Source: Pseudomonadota bacterium
Lineage (GTDB): Bacteria; Pseudomonadota; Gammaproteobacteria; Burkholderiales; Ferrovaceae
Reading direction: 5' to 3'
Length of the DNA: 23,397 nucleotides
Assembly: GCA_021804705.1 (NCBI GenBank)
Contig: JAJZHC010000005.1
Span: 1-23,397 of the forward strand
The translations under genes and the position numbers were made by a program. Below are positions 14,540 to 23,081 of the stretch, in pieces. Under the pieces are notes generated by a model. That model was not told the origin of the DNA. It saw nothing but the letters and a program-made list of their open reading frames with translations, and did no database searches. How positions within the stretch are numbered: position 1 is the first letter of the stretch; each line of letters opens with the position of its first letter.

Positions 14540-17340
14540 ATGGTCAACGCCGCGTTAATCAGCGCTTTTTGTTGTTCGTTATGTTTGGCCAGGTAACCCA
14601 CTGCCGGTGAGGCCGCTGAGGGCCGCAGCGCGTAGGAAAGCGTCTGGTCTTCCCGCAAATGGCGGGACAGGTAGTGCTGGATGCGATGCCAGGCACCCTG
14701 ATTGCCCGGCTCTTCCTGGGCCCATACCACGGAGTGGGCCTTGGGGTACTTCTTGATCTCGGCTGCGAATTCCGCGTGGGGGAAGGGATAGAGTTGTTCC
14801 AGGCGAATCACGGCAATGTCCTCAATGCCGCGCACCTTGCGCTCGGCCACGATGTCGTAATACACCTTGCCGCTACAGGCCACGACACGCCGTACCTTGT
14901 CATCCTGCAGCGCTTCGATTTCGGAAATGACGTTCTGGAACGTACCGCTTGCCAGCTCGCGCAGATCGGAAGTGGCTTCCTTCCGACGCAACAGGCTTTT
15001 CGGCGTGATCACGATGAGCGGCTTGCGCAGCGGCCGGATCATCTGACGCCGTAACAGATGAAAAATCTGCGCGGGGGTGCTGGGCACACAGACCTGGATG
15101 TTGTATTCGGCACAGAGCTGCAGGTAGCGTTCCAGCCGGGCCGAGGAATGCTCGGGACCCTGCCCTTCATAACCGTGGGGCAGCAGCATGGTCAGGCCGC
15201 ACAACCTGCCCCATTTGGCTTCGCCCGAACTGATGAACTGGTCAATCACCACCTGGGCGCCGTTGGCGAAGTCGCCAAACTGGGCTTCCCAGAGCACCAT
15301 CTGGCGGGGTTCGGCTGTGGCGTAGCCGTATTCGAAGCCCAGCACGGCCTCTTCGGACAGGATGGAGTCGATGACGGTGAAGGCAGGCTGGTTTTCTGCA
15401 ATGTGCTGGAGGGGAATGTAGGTGCCAGAATCCCAGCTTTGCCGGTTTTGGTCGTGAATCACGGCATGACGGTGCGAAAACGTACCACGTCCGCAATCCT
15501 GTCCGGACAGGCGGATGCCGTAGCCATCGTCCAGCAGGGCAGCATAGGCGAGGTTTTCGCCCATGCCCCAATCCAGCGGCAGCTCGCCTTTGCCCATCAG
15601 GCGACGGTTGTCGATGACCCGCTGCACGGTGGGGTGCAGCTTATAGTCTTCAGGCACCGTGGTGAGTTTTTCTGCCAGACGTTTCAGTACCTTTAAAGGA
15701 ACCGCCGTCTTGGCTGGCGTGCGCCAGTCCTTGTTCTGGTAGGTGCCCCAGTTGGCCGTAAAGGGGTTTTGGTAGCCGTGAAGCACGGTCTGGTCCATCA
15801 ATACGCCAGCATCGAGGGCGTCGCGATAGTCCTGCACCATCTTGTCGCCGCCACCGGCAGGCAACACCCCTGCGTTTTCCAGCTGGTCGGCATAGAGCTT
15901 GCGCGTCGTCGGACGGGCATTGATCTTCTTGTACATCCAAGGCTGCGTGACCATCGGCTCATCCTGCTCGTTGTGACCCAGACGGCGATAGCACACGAGA
16001 TCGATCACCACATCGCGATGAAAGGTGTTGCGGTAATCCAGCGCAATCTGGGTGACCAGCAGCACGCTTTCCGGATCGTCGCCATTCACATGGAACACCG
16101 GGGCCTCAATCATCTTGGCCACGTCGGAACAGTAGGTGGTGGAACGCGTGTCGCGCGGATCGGAGGTGGTGAAACCGATCTGGTTGTTGACCACGATATG
16201 CAGCGTGCCACCGGTGGCGTAGCCGCGGGTCTGGGACAGCGCGAGCGTTTCCATGACCACGCCCTGGCCGGCAAAGGCCGAGTCCCCGTGAATCAGGATG
16301 GGCAGCACTTCCCGCCCTTCATGGTCGTTACGCCGGTCCTGACGTGCCCGCACCGAGCCTTCCACCACCGGATTGACGATTTCCAGATGGGAAGGATTGA
16401 ACGCCAGGGTCAGGTGTACCGGCCCCCCCGTCGTACGGATGTCGGAAGAGAATCCCTGGTGGTACTTGACGTCGCCCGAGGAAAGATCGTCCGGATGCTT
16501 GCCTTCAAATTCGGAGAACAGGTCTTTGGGCATCTTTCCCAGACAGTTGACGAGCACATTCAGGCGGCCCCGGTGGGCCAGGCCGATGACGATTTCCCTG
16601 GTCCCGGCGGCGCCCGCGCGCTGGATGCTTTCATTCACGATGGGAATCAGGCATTCACCACCTTCCAGAGAAAATCGTTTCTGTCCCACATAACGGGTGT
16701 GCAGATAGCGCTCCAGCGTCTCGGCTGCCGTGACGTGCTGTAGCAGGCGGATCTTATCCTCCCTGCCCAGTTCGATGTGCGAGCGCGTTCCCTCAAAACG
16801 CTTCTGAATCCAGCGCTTTTGATCCGTACTGGTGAGGTACATGTATTCCACGCCCACATGGCCGCAGTAGGTAGTACGCAGCGCCTCCAGAATCTCACGC
16901 AGCCGGGCCCTGGACGGACCCACCAGCGAACCGGTGTCGAATTCGGCATCCATGTCAGCTTCGTTCAGCCCGTAATGGGCGGGATCGAGCTCTGGAACGA
17001 CCGGTAGGGGATGGCGCTCGAGTGGGTCGAGGCTGGCATTGCGATTGCCGAGAAAACGGTAGGCGTTGATGAGCTGCAGCACGCCCACCTGGTGCGTGTG
17101 CTCGGCGGCGGCCGTGACTGCCGGGCGGGGCTGCCGCGCCATTGCCGCAAAGGATTCGATGATGGGGGTATGCGCCACATCGTGCGCCACGGCACCTGCG
17201 GTCTTTTGCAGGGCGTCAAAATACGCGCGCCAGTCAGGCGTGACTGCAGCGGGGTCCTGCAGGTACAAGTCGTACTGCTCTTCGATAAACGGCGCATTGG
17301 AGCCAAACAGGTACGACGTGGCGAACTCGTCCTTCATCAT
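14530..17340 (-). CDS. odhA: 2-oxoglutarate dehydrogenase E1 component
   Basis: This thiamine-diphosphate enzyme decarboxylates 2-oxoglutarate and succinylates the E2 lipoyl group. The 936-residue length is normal for the homodimeric SucA type. The N-terminal E1 segment (LFGSNAPFIEEQYDLYLQDP, 11-30) is present, followed by LAHRGRLNVL (254-263). The ThDP/Mg motif runs from HGDSAFAGQG (351-360) to NNQIGFTTS (385-393). Further on are the transketolase-like segments RGTFSHRHAVIHDQ and LLPHGYEGQGPEHSSARLER. ATG 17340 is followed at once by a second ATG; GGGGAGTG upstream serves either. It lies between gltA (22-nt gap) and odhB. Confidence 0.97.
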   Translation of the reverse strand: MMKDEFATSYLFGSNAPFIEEQYDLYLQDPAAVTPDWRAYFDALQKTAGAVAHDVAHTPIIESFAAMARQPRPAVTAAAEHTHQVGVLQLINAYRFLGNRNASLDPLERHPLPVVPELDPAHYGLNEADMDAEFDTGSLVGPSRARLREILEALRTTYCGHVGVEYMYLTSTDQKRWIQKRFEGTRSHIELGREDKIRLLQHVTAAETLERYLHTRYVGQKRFSLEGGECLIPIVNESIQRAGAAGTREIVIGLAHRGRLNVLVNCLGKMPKDLFSEFEGKHPDDLSSGDVKYHQGFSSDIRTTGGPVHLTLAFNPSHLEIVNPVVEGSVRARQDRRNDHEGREVLPILIHGDSAFAGQGVVMETLALSQTRGYATGGTLHIVVNNQIGFTTSDPRDTRSTTYCSDVAKMIEAPVFHVNGDDPESVLLVTQIALDYRNTFHRDVVIDLVCYRRLGHNEQDEPMVTQPWMYKKINARPTTRKLYADQLENAGVLPAGGGDKMVQDYRDALDAGVLMDQTVLHGYQNPFTANWGTYQNKDWRTPAKTAVPLKVLKRLAEKLTTVPEDYKLHPTVQRVIDNRRLMGKGELPLDWGMGENLAYAALLDDGYGIRLSGQDCGRGTFSHRHAVIHDQNRQSWDSGTYIPLQHIAENQPAFTVIDSILSEEAVLGFEYGYATAEPRQMVLWEAQFGDFANGAQVVIDQFISSGEAKWGRLCGLTMLLPHGYEGQGPEHSSARLERYLQLCAEYNIQVCVPSTPAQIFHLLRRQMIRPLRKPLIVITPKSLLRRKEATSDLRELASGTFQNVISEIEALQDDKVRRVVACSGKVYYDIVAERKVRGIEDIAVIRLEQLYPFPHAEFAAEIKKYPKAHSVVWAQEEPGNQGAWHRIQHYLSRHLREDQTLSYALRPSAASPAVGYLAKHNEQQKALINAALTIAS

Positions 17341-17362
17341 GATGACACTCCCCTAACTGTCG

Positions 17363-18658
17363 TTAAACGCGCTTGCTTTGCGGAACCCAGTCGCGTTTGG
17401 CCGGACCAACGTAGAGTTGACGCGGGCGACCGATCTTTTGTTCCGGATCACTGATCATTTCGTTCCACTGAGTGATCCAGCCCACCGTTCGACCCAGGGC
17501 AAACACGGCCGTGAACATGCTGACGGGAATGCCCAGCGCACGCAGGACGATGCCGGAGTAGAAATCCACGTTGGGATACAGTTTCTTGGAGATGAAGTAC
17601 TCATCTTCCAGGGCGATGCGTTCCAGCTCCAGAGCGAGTTTGAACATGGGGTCATCATGAAGCCCCAGTTCATTGAGCACGTCGTGGCAGGTCTTGCGCA
17701 TCACACCGGCGCGCGGATCCATGTTCTTGTAGACCCGATGACCAAACCCCATGAGGCGGAAGCTGTCGTTCTTGTCCTTGGCGCGCGCAATGTACTTGCC
17801 CACCTGGGATACATCGCCCATTTCACCCAGTTGTTTGAGCACCGCTTCGTTGGCCCCTCCATGCGCCGGCCCCCACAGGGCCGCGATGCCTGCTGCGATA
17901 CAGGCAAACGGGTTGGCCCCGCTGGAACCGGCAAGACGCACCGTGGAAGTGGAAGCGTTCTGCTCGTGATCGGCGTGCAGGGTGAGGATGCGGTCAAACG
18001 CCTTCACCAGCACCGGATTGGGGACATATTCCTCGCAGGGGGTGGCAAACATCATGTACAGGAAGTTGGCCGCGTAGCTCAGATCATTGCGCGGGTACAT
18101 GAATGGCAGGCCGGTGTTGTAGCGATAGCACATGGCTGCGATGGTGGGCACCTTGGCCAGCAGACGGGTGGCGGAAATGGCCCGGTGCTCGGCATTGGTG
18201 ATGTTGAGGGCATCATGGTAAAACGCCGAGAGCGCACCCACCACACCCACCATCACCGCCATGGGGTGCGCATCGCGGCGAAATCCCTTGAAAAAATTGG
18301 TGAGCTGATCATGCACCATGGTGTGGCACCGGATGTTGTTCTCAAAGCTTTCACGCTGTGACTTGTTGGGCAGCTCACCATTGAGCAGCAGGTAGCAAAC
18401 CTCCATGAAGTCGGCATGTTCAGCCAGTTGCTCGATGGGGTAACCCCGGTAATACAGCAAGCCGGCGTCACCATCGATGTAGGTAATGGCAGACTGGCAG
18501 CTTGCCGTGGCAAGGAACCCGGGATCGTAGGTAAACATCCCGGTTTGCCCCAACGCGCGGATGTCGATGACGTCAGGTCCGATCGATCCGGAGTAGATGG
18601 GCAGATCGATGGATTTTCCGCCTTCGTAGGTCAATACCGCCTTGCCATTGCTATTCAT
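17363..18658 (-). CDS. gltA: Citrate synthase (type II, hexameric)
   Basis: The enzyme condenses acetyl-CoA and oxaloacetate to citrate. From ATG 18658 the protein has 431 residues. An N-terminal beta-domain (ELPIY-like LPIYSG, GPDVIDIR, GMFTYDPGF, CQSAITYIDG) marks the Gram-negative, NADH-inhibited type. The catalytic triad is His266 in GPAHGGANE, His307 in MGFGHRVYK and Asp365 in PNVDFYSG. I prefer ATG 18658 over ATG 18664 because GGAGA touches the first ATG but lies 6 nt from the second. The 2-methylcitrate synthase PrpC is a related alternative, but length, the N-terminal domain and position between sdh and odh genes point to GltA. Confidence 0.96.
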   Translation of the reverse strand: MNSNGKAVLTYEGGKSIDLPIYSGSIGPDVIDIRALGQTGMFTYDPGFLATASCQSAITYIDGDAGLLYYRGYPIEQLAEHADFMEVCYLLLNGELPNKSQRESFENNIRCHTMVHDQLTNFFKGFRRDAHPMAVMVGVVGALSAFYHDALNITNAEHRAISATRLLAKVPTIAAMCYRYNTGLPFMYPRNDLSYAANFLYMMFATPCEEYVPNPVLVKAFDRILTLHADHEQNASTSTVRLAGSSGANPFACIAAGIAALWGPAHGGANEAVLKQLGEMGDVSQVGKYIARAKDKNDSFRLMGFGHRVYKNMDPRAGVMRKTCHDVLNELGLHDDPMFKLALELERIALEDEYFISKKLYPNVDFYSGIVLRALGIPVSMFTAVFALGRTVGWITQWNEMISDPEQKIGRPRQLYVGPAKRDWVPQSKRV

Positions 18659-18681
18659 GCTCATTCTCCATAAAAGTCGTT

Positions 18682-18697
18682 GCGGGGCCTTCCCCGC
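18682..18697 (-). other. GC hairpin between sdhE and gltA
   Basis: GCGGGG at 18682-18687 and CCCCGC at 18692-18697 form a perfect 6-bp stem with a 4-nt loop. On the minus strand the hairpin is followed by AACGACTTTTATGGAG, so a short T4 lies 6 nt further on, just before the gltA ribosome binding site. It looks like a leaky terminator or mRNA-processing barrier inside the operon rather than a full stop. Confidence 0.45.
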
Positions 18698-18703
18698 TGG
18701 TAT

Positions 18704-18952
18704 TCAGGATTGCCGAATTTTTTCCAGCACCGGCAGCAGTTCTGCGTCATCCGGGCCCTTCCTGCCCATGGCCAGATCCAGAAAATCATTATCTGGCAAC
18801 TGCAGGAGCGCATCGTAGGCCCGGACTTCGGTTTCGGTGAGCCTGGTCAGGTGCTGATCCAGAAAGCGTTGCAATATCAGATCCATTTCGAGAAGGCCCC
18901 GCCGGCTGCGCCAGCGGAGTCGTTCCTGTTCACGGGTCAGTGTGGCTGTCAT
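18704..18952 (-). CDS. sdhE: FAD assembly factor SdhE
   Basis: SdhE promotes covalent attachment of FAD to SdhA. The 82-residue protein has the YgfY/SdhE signature RWRSRRGLLEMDLIL, which includes the RGxxE motif needed for flavinylation, and later AYDALLQLPDNDFLDLAMG. ATG 18952 gives the normal length; a longer open frame to 19042 would run through the sdhB 3' end. No clear Shine-Dalgarno sequence is present, but the gene starts 7 nt after the sdhB stop, so translational coupling is likely. Its place directly after sdhCDAB fits its role. Confidence 0.93.
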   Translation of the reverse strand: MTATLTREQERLRWRSRRGLLEMDLILQRFLDQHLTRLTETEVRAYDALLQLPDNDFLDLAMGRKGPDDAELLPVLEKIRQS

Positions 18953-18959
18953 GGCAGGT

Positions 18960-19655
18960 TCACACCATCCGCTTGACCATTTGTTCCTTGATCTTGCCAA
19001 TGGCCTCGGTTGGATTGAGCCCCTTGGGACAGACATCGGCACAGTTCATGATGGTGTGACAGCGGAACAGGCGATAGGGGTCTTCCAGGTTGTCCAGGCG
19101 TTCACTGGTGGCGTCGTCACGGGTGTCGGCAATGAAGCGATAGGCCTGCAGCAGTGCGGCAGGCCCAACAAACTTGTCGGGGTTCCACCAGAAGGAAGGA
19201 CAGGAAGTGCTGCAGCAGGCGCACAGCACGCACTCATACAGGCCATTGAGCTCTTCCCGGTCTTCAGGTGACTGCAGGCGCTCTTTTTGCGGTGGCGGAT
19301 TGTCGTTGACGAGATAGGGCTTGATGGAATGGTATTGCTTGAAGAACTGGCTCATGTCCACGATCAGATCGCGAATCACCGGCAACCCCGGCAGGGGCCG
19401 CAAGATCACTGGTTCCTTGAGATCCTTCAGGGGCGTGATGCAGGCCAGCCCGTTTTTGCCATTGATGTTCATGCCGTCTGATCCGCACACGCCCTCGCGA
19501 CAAGACTTGCGCAACCCGAGGGAATCGTCCATGGCCTTGATGCGCAGGATGGCGTCGAGCAGCATGCGGTCGCTGTGCTGCAATTCCACCTCGTAGTCCT
19601 GCATGTAAGGTTTGTCGTCTTTTTCAGGGTTATATCGATAAATGCTGAATTTCAT
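18960..19655 (-). CDS. sdhB: Succinate dehydrogenase iron-sulfur subunit
   Basis: This subunit of complex II carries electrons from FAD to ubiquinone. The 231-residue protein has all cluster ligands. [2Fe-2S] uses Cys52, Cys57, Asp60 and Cys72 (CREGVCGSDG). [4Fe-4S] uses Cys142, Cys145, Cys148 and Cys209, and [3Fe-4S] uses Cys152, Cys199 and Cys205 (CVLCACCSTSCP and CHTIMNCADVCP). ATG 19655 is preceded by AGGAG 7 nt away. An upstream in-frame start at 19673 would overlap the sdhA stop and is disfavoured. Confidence 0.97.
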   Translation of the reverse strand: MKFSIYRYNPEKDDKPYMQDYEVELQHSDRMLLDAILRIKAMDDSLGLRKSCREGVCGSDGMNINGKNGLACITPLKDLKEPVILRPLPGLPVIRDLIVDMSQFFKQYHSIKPYLVNDNPPPQKERLQSPEDREELNGLYECVLCACCSTSCPSFWWNPDKFVGPAALLQAYRFIADTRDDATSERLDNLEDPYRLFRCHTIMNCADVCPKGLNPTEAIGKIKEQMVKRMV

Positions 19656-19669
19656 CTGCCGGCTCCTGA

Positions 19670-21436
19670 TCAATACACGCGTACTTTAGGTTCAAAGGAT
19701 TCCACCGTCAGCGGCTGCAGGTTGACCGGTTTATAGTCCAGGCGGCTGCCCTCCAGGTACCACAGGCTGTGCTTGAGCCAGTTCTTGTCGTCACGATCCT
19801 TGAAATCCTCGCGCGCCTGGGCACCACGACTTTCGGTGCGGGCTTCGGCTGCCACCAGGGTAGCCTCAGCCACGATGACCAGATTTTCCAGCTCCAGCGC
19901 CTCGATGCGTGCGGTGTTGAATACCCGGCTTTTGTCCTTGATGGCCGTGTTGCGTGCGCGTTGCGCCACCTCGCGAATTTTCTCGACCCCCTCCCGCAAC
20001 AGCGGGCCGGTGCGAAACACCCCGGCATGGTGCTGCACGGTGCGACGCATGGCCTGGGCCACTTCGGTAATGTTTTCTCCAGACTGCGCGCTATCCAGGC
20101 GTGAGAGCCGTTCCATGGAACGGTCTGCGGCGTCATGGGGCAGGTCGCGATGCTGGGGATTGCTTTTCAACCATTGGCAAAGGTGATCGCCTGCAGATTT
20201 TCCGAAAACCAGCAAATCAAGCAGTGAATTGGTGCCCAGGCGGTTGGCGCCATGCACCGACACGCAGGCGCATTCGCCGATGGCATACAGACCGGGAATG
20301 ACTTCACTGGAGCCCAGGGCGCCACGCGGCGCCACCACCTGCCCGTAATAATTGGTGGGAATGCCGCCCATCTGGTAATGACAGGTAGGTACCACTGGAA
20401 TGGGCTCACGAATGGGGTCCACATTGGCAAACTTGAGGGCAATTTCCCGAATGCCCGGCAAGCGCTTGTTGATGACTTCGGCGCCAAGGTGGTCGAGCTT
20501 CAGCAGCACATGGTCTTTTTCGGGCCCGACACCCCGCCCTTCCTTGATTTCCTGGTCAATGCCACGGGACACCACGTCGCGGCTGGCAAGATCCTTCATG
20601 GTAGGGGCATAGCGTTCCATGAAGCGCTCACCTTCGGAATTGAGCAGGATGCCACCTTCGCCGCGCACCCCTTCGGTAATCAGCACGCCAGCACCGGCAA
20701 CCCCGGTGGGGTGAAACTGCCAGAACTCCATGTCTTCCAGCGGTACGCCCGCGCGGGCGGCCATACCCAGGCCGTCTCCGGTGTTGATGAAGGCATTGGT
20801 GCTGGAATGGTAAATGCGCCCTGCGCCACCGGTAGCCAGGATGGTGGACTTGGCCTGGAAAATCACGACCTCGCCAGTTTCCATCTCAAGCGCCACAATC
20901 CCCACGACAACACCTTCGTAATCGCGAATCAGGTCAAGGGCCATCCACTCCACGAAAAACTGGCAGTGGGCCCGGACGTTGCGCTGATAGAGCGTGTGCA
21001 GCATGGCATGGCCGGTGCGGTCAGCCGCAGCGCAGGCGCGTTGCACGGGCCTTTCGCCAAAGTTTTGAGAATGCCCGCCAAAAGGACGCTGGTAAATCGT
21101 GCCGTCCGGGTTGCGGTCAAACGGCATGCCAAAATGTTCGAGTTCATAAACCACTTCCGCAGCCTTGCGGCACATGAACTCGATGGCGTCCTGGTCTCCC
21201 AGGTAGTCCGACCCCTTGATGGTGTCGTACATGTGCCACAGCCAGTGGTCTTCCTGCATGTTGCCCAACGAGGCGCCAATGCCGCCCTGGGCTGCCACGG
21301 TGTGCGAACGGGTGGGAAATACCTTGGAGAAAACCGCCACATGGTGGCCAGCTTCAGCCAGTTGCAGGGCGGCACGCAGACCAGAGCCCCCTCCCCCCAC
21401 AATCACGGTATCGAAGATTTGTCGGGACAAGGCCAT
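19670..21436 (-). CDS. sdhA: Succinate dehydrogenase flavoprotein subunit
   Basis: The catalytic subunit oxidises succinate to fumarate. The 588-residue protein has the FAD-binding GGGGSGLRAA (14-23) and the covalent FAD site His45 in RSHTVAAQGGIGASLGN. Substrate-side segments include QFHPTGVAGAGVLITEG, HYQMGGIPTN and HGANRLGTNSLLDLLVFG. ATG 21436 begins MALSRQ and is preceded by TGGAG; the extension to 21475 overlaps sdhD. It starts 1 nt after the sdhD stop. Confidence 0.97.
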   Translation of the reverse strand: MALSRQIFDTVIVGGGGSGLRAALQLAEAGHHVAVFSKVFPTRSHTVAAQGGIGASLGNMQEDHWLWHMYDTIKGSDYLGDQDAIEFMCRKAAEVVYELEHFGMPFDRNPDGTIYQRPFGGHSQNFGERPVQRACAAADRTGHAMLHTLYQRNVRAHCQFFVEWMALDLIRDYEGVVVGIVALEMETGEVVIFQAKSTILATGGAGRIYHSSTNAFINTGDGLGMAARAGVPLEDMEFWQFHPTGVAGAGVLITEGVRGEGGILLNSEGERFMERYAPTMKDLASRDVVSRGIDQEIKEGRGVGPEKDHVLLKLDHLGAEVINKRLPGIREIALKFANVDPIREPIPVVPTCHYQMGGIPTNYYGQVVAPRGALGSSEVIPGLYAIGECACVSVHGANRLGTNSLLDLLVFGKSAGDHLCQWLKSNPQHRDLPHDAADRSMERLSRLDSAQSGENITEVAQAMRRTVQHHAGVFRTGPLLREGVEKIREVAQRARNTAIKDKSRVFNTARIEALELENLVIVAEATLVAAEARTESRGAQAREDFKDRDDKNWLKHSLWYLEGSRLDYKPVNLQPLTVESFEPKVRVY

Positions 21437-21437
21437 T

Positions 21438-21785
21438 TCAAATGCTCCAGAGAAGGGCGACTGCCCACAAGGCATAAACCAGCAGCAACAGGATCACGAG
21501 TACCTGCAAGCTAAAGCGAAGCCCGAAAGGTTTGATGTAATCCATGAAGATGTCACGCACGCCCACCCAGGCATGCAACAGCAAGGACAGCATGAACAGC
21601 AGCGTGGCGATCTTTCCCACGGGGTGGGCAAACCAGGCATGCCATTCTTCAAAATCCAGGGGAAGCCGAGGCAGGAAGCACAGCAGGAACGCCACGCTGT
21701 AGAGCGCCATGACGATGGCGCTGATGCGTTGCAACAGCCAGTCGCGCAGCCCGTAATGCGCGCCTACGACAATGCGGTTCACCAT
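21438..21785 (-). CDS. sdhD: Succinate dehydrogenase membrane anchor subunit
   Basis: A 115-residue inner-membrane protein with three hydrophobic helices, at about 20-38, 58-78 and 92-113. It carries the heme/quinone-site motif HAWVGVRDIFMDY with His71, Asp82 and Tyr83, the same positions as the E. coli SdhD residues. ATG 21785 gives this conserved length and overlaps the sdhC stop by 7 nt. The frame is open up to 21836, but that part overlaps sdhC and is not membrane-like. Confidence 0.93.
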   Translation of the reverse strand: MVNRIVVGAHYGLRDWLLQRISAIVMALYSVAFLLCFLPRLPLDFEEWHAWFAHPVGKIATLLFMLSLLLHAWVGVRDIFMDYIKPFGLRFSLQVLVILLLLVYALWAVALLWSI

Positions 21786-22168
21786 AGCGCCACTCCGGCA
21801 GCGAGGGTGAGCAACAGGCTGACGATCATGACCCACAGGCTGCTGGTGCGGGCCGGCTCGATTTTGACGCCTTTGTGAATGTCCAGCAGCAAAAAGCGGA
21901 TGCCGGCACAGAAATGATGGGCAAACGACCAGATGAATGCCAACAGCAGCAATTTGACTGCAGGATGTGCAAACAACACGCCGACCTCAGCAAACCCTTC
22001 GCGGGAATGCAGCGAGACCTGCAGGCCGGCCAGCATCAGGGGTATGCCGAGCAGGAACAGGAGCGCGCCGCTGGCCCGATGCAAAATGGAAACGATCCCG
22101 GGTAGCGGTAACCGGATGGTGCGCAGATCGAGGTTTTTGGGTCTCGGCTTGGGGACGATTGGGGCCAT
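21779..22168 (-). CDS. sdhC: Succinate dehydrogenase cytochrome b556 subunit
   Basis: A 129-residue membrane subunit that anchors SdhAB and binds heme b. Family marks are RLPLPGIVSILHRASGALLF (19-38) and the heme-ligand region with His85 in HFCAGIRFLLLDIHKG. Three membrane segments lie at about 32-52, 70-95 and 109-129. ATG 22168 follows AGGAGGGAG. The ribosome binding site begins right after the gntR stop, 15 nt upstream, so sdhC is probably read from the gntR transcript as well as from any own promoter. Confidence 0.95.
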   Translation of the reverse strand: MAPIVPKPRPKNLDLRTIRLPLPGIVSILHRASGALLFLLGIPLMLAGLQVSLHSREGFAEVGVLFAHPAVKLLLLAFIWSFAHHFCAGIRFLLLDIHKGVKIEPARTSSLWVMIVSLLLTLAAGVALW

Positions 22169-22183
22169 GACGGGTTCTCCCTC

Positions 22184-22915
22184 CTAACTCATCTCGGTAA
22201 CATACGAAAAACGTTCGGTATGGCAAAGACCGCGGCGCCATTCCACCGGACGGTCACCATACGTGAATGCAACCCGATCCACGCGCAACAGTGGTTGATC
22301 CTGGGGCACATGCAGCAATTCTGCCTCAATTGGACCTGCCTTGACGGCTTTGATGTGTTCCTCGGCGCGAATCATGGCAATGCCGAAATGTGATTCGAAG
22401 AAGCTGTACAGCGAACCCGGATAATTACGAATCATCGCGTCATCCAGGCCCTTGAAGGAAGCAGCAGGCACATGAATCTCGTCCAGAATCCTCGGAACGC
22501 CTTCGAAGGACAGCAATCGTTTGATACAAAAAATGCTGGCGCCGGTGCGCAGATCGAGCAGACTGGCAGAGGCCTCGGGTGCCCGTTCGCGCGTAACGGA
22601 AAGAAGCCTGCTGGTGGGGTATTCGGCCACGCCATCGTCTCTGGCAATACGCAGAAAACGCGTGGAGGCGCGTTCCTGGGAGTGGCTGGCCACGAAGGTG
22701 CCCTTGCCCTGACGGCGAATCAGGATATTTTCTGCGGCCAGCTCATCGATGGCCTTGCGCACGGTACCCTGACTGACCTTGAAGCGTGCGGCCAGATCGA
22801 TTTCGCTGGGAATGGCATCTCCCGGGCGCCATTCACCCGCAATCAGGCTTTGCGTGATCAGGATCTTGATCTGGTCGTAGAGCGGTCTGAAGCTGGGTGA
22901 CGAATGGATGTTCAT
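22184..22915 (-). CDS. GntR-family (HutC/UTRA) transcriptional regulator
   Basis: A 243-residue regulator. The N-terminal winged helix-turn-helix (about 10-77) contains PLYDQIKILI, GDAIPSEIDLAARFKVSQGTVR and the wing RRQGKGTFVA. The rest is a UTRA effector domain, which binds a small ligand. ATG 22915 is chosen for GGAG at usable spacing; the frame is open to 22966. It is the first gene of the sdh transcript and divergent from prpB, so it may control either or both. GntR proteins preceding sdhC are common in Betaproteobacteria, and GntR regulators of prp genes have been proposed there. The effector is unknown; a propionate or TCA metabolite is my inference. Confidence 0.9.
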   Translation of the reverse strand: MNIHSSPSFRPLYDQIKILITQSLIAGEWRPGDAIPSEIDLAARFKVSQGTVRKAIDELAAENILIRRQGKGTFVASHSQERASTRFLRIARDDGVAEYPTSRLLSVTRERAPEASASLLDLRTGASIFCIKRLLSFEGVPRILDEIHVPAASFKGLDDAMIRNYPGSLYSFFESHFGIAMIRAEEHIKAVKAGPIEAELLHVPQDQPLLRVDRVAFTYGDRPVEWRRGLCHTERFSYVTEMS

Positions 22916-22935
22916 GTCATCTCCATGTTGATGCG

Positions 22936-22965
22936 AGTCTATCACGGGCTTTTCAGGAATGTCCA
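22936..22965 (-). promoter_or_regulatory. Candidate gntR-sdh promoter
   Basis: On the minus strand TGGACA (22965 to 22960, five of six with the consensus) is followed after 18 bp by TAGACT (22941 to 22936, four of six). Transcription would start about 14 nt before the gntR ATG, with GGAG inside the leader. It is plausible but not strong. It is the best candidate I see for the long leftward block. Confidence 0.4.
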
Positions 22966-22970
22966 CTGTG

Positions 22971-22992
22971 TTATATCTTATATAAGTTATAT
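22971..22992. promoter_or_regulatory. AT-rich palindrome, candidate GntR operator
   Basis: A perfect 10-bp palindrome CTTATATAAG (22977-22986) is flanked by further TTATAT copies at 22971-22976 and 22987-22992, making three TTATAT units in 22 bp. It lies just upstream of the prpB -35 element (22998) and upstream of the gntR -35 candidate. The position suits a shared operator for the divergent pair. GntR-family dimers bind such short palindromes; that this one is the target is inference. Confidence 0.5.
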
Positions 22993-22997
22993 GTTAC

Positions 22998-23026
22998 TTG
23001 ACATGATGAAGGCAGCACCTTAACAT
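22998..23026 (+). promoter_or_regulatory. prpB promoter
   Basis: A perfect TTGACA (22998-23003) is followed after exactly 17 bp by TAACAT (23021-23026), which keeps the key -10 bases. Start of transcription is expected near 23033, leaving a leader of about 49 nt with AGGAG (23072-23076). This is the best sigma70-type promoter in the window. Confidence 0.7.
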
Positions 23027-23081
23027 CATTCGGTCGCCGGGGAAAAGGTTCTGTTGAACCCGGTTTCGATCAGGAGAACCC

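Noticed and set aside
20252..21514. Plus-strand open frame of 420 codons opposite sdhA
   Set aside because: It is antisense to a complete sdhA with all motifs, has no family resemblance and no good ribosome binding site.
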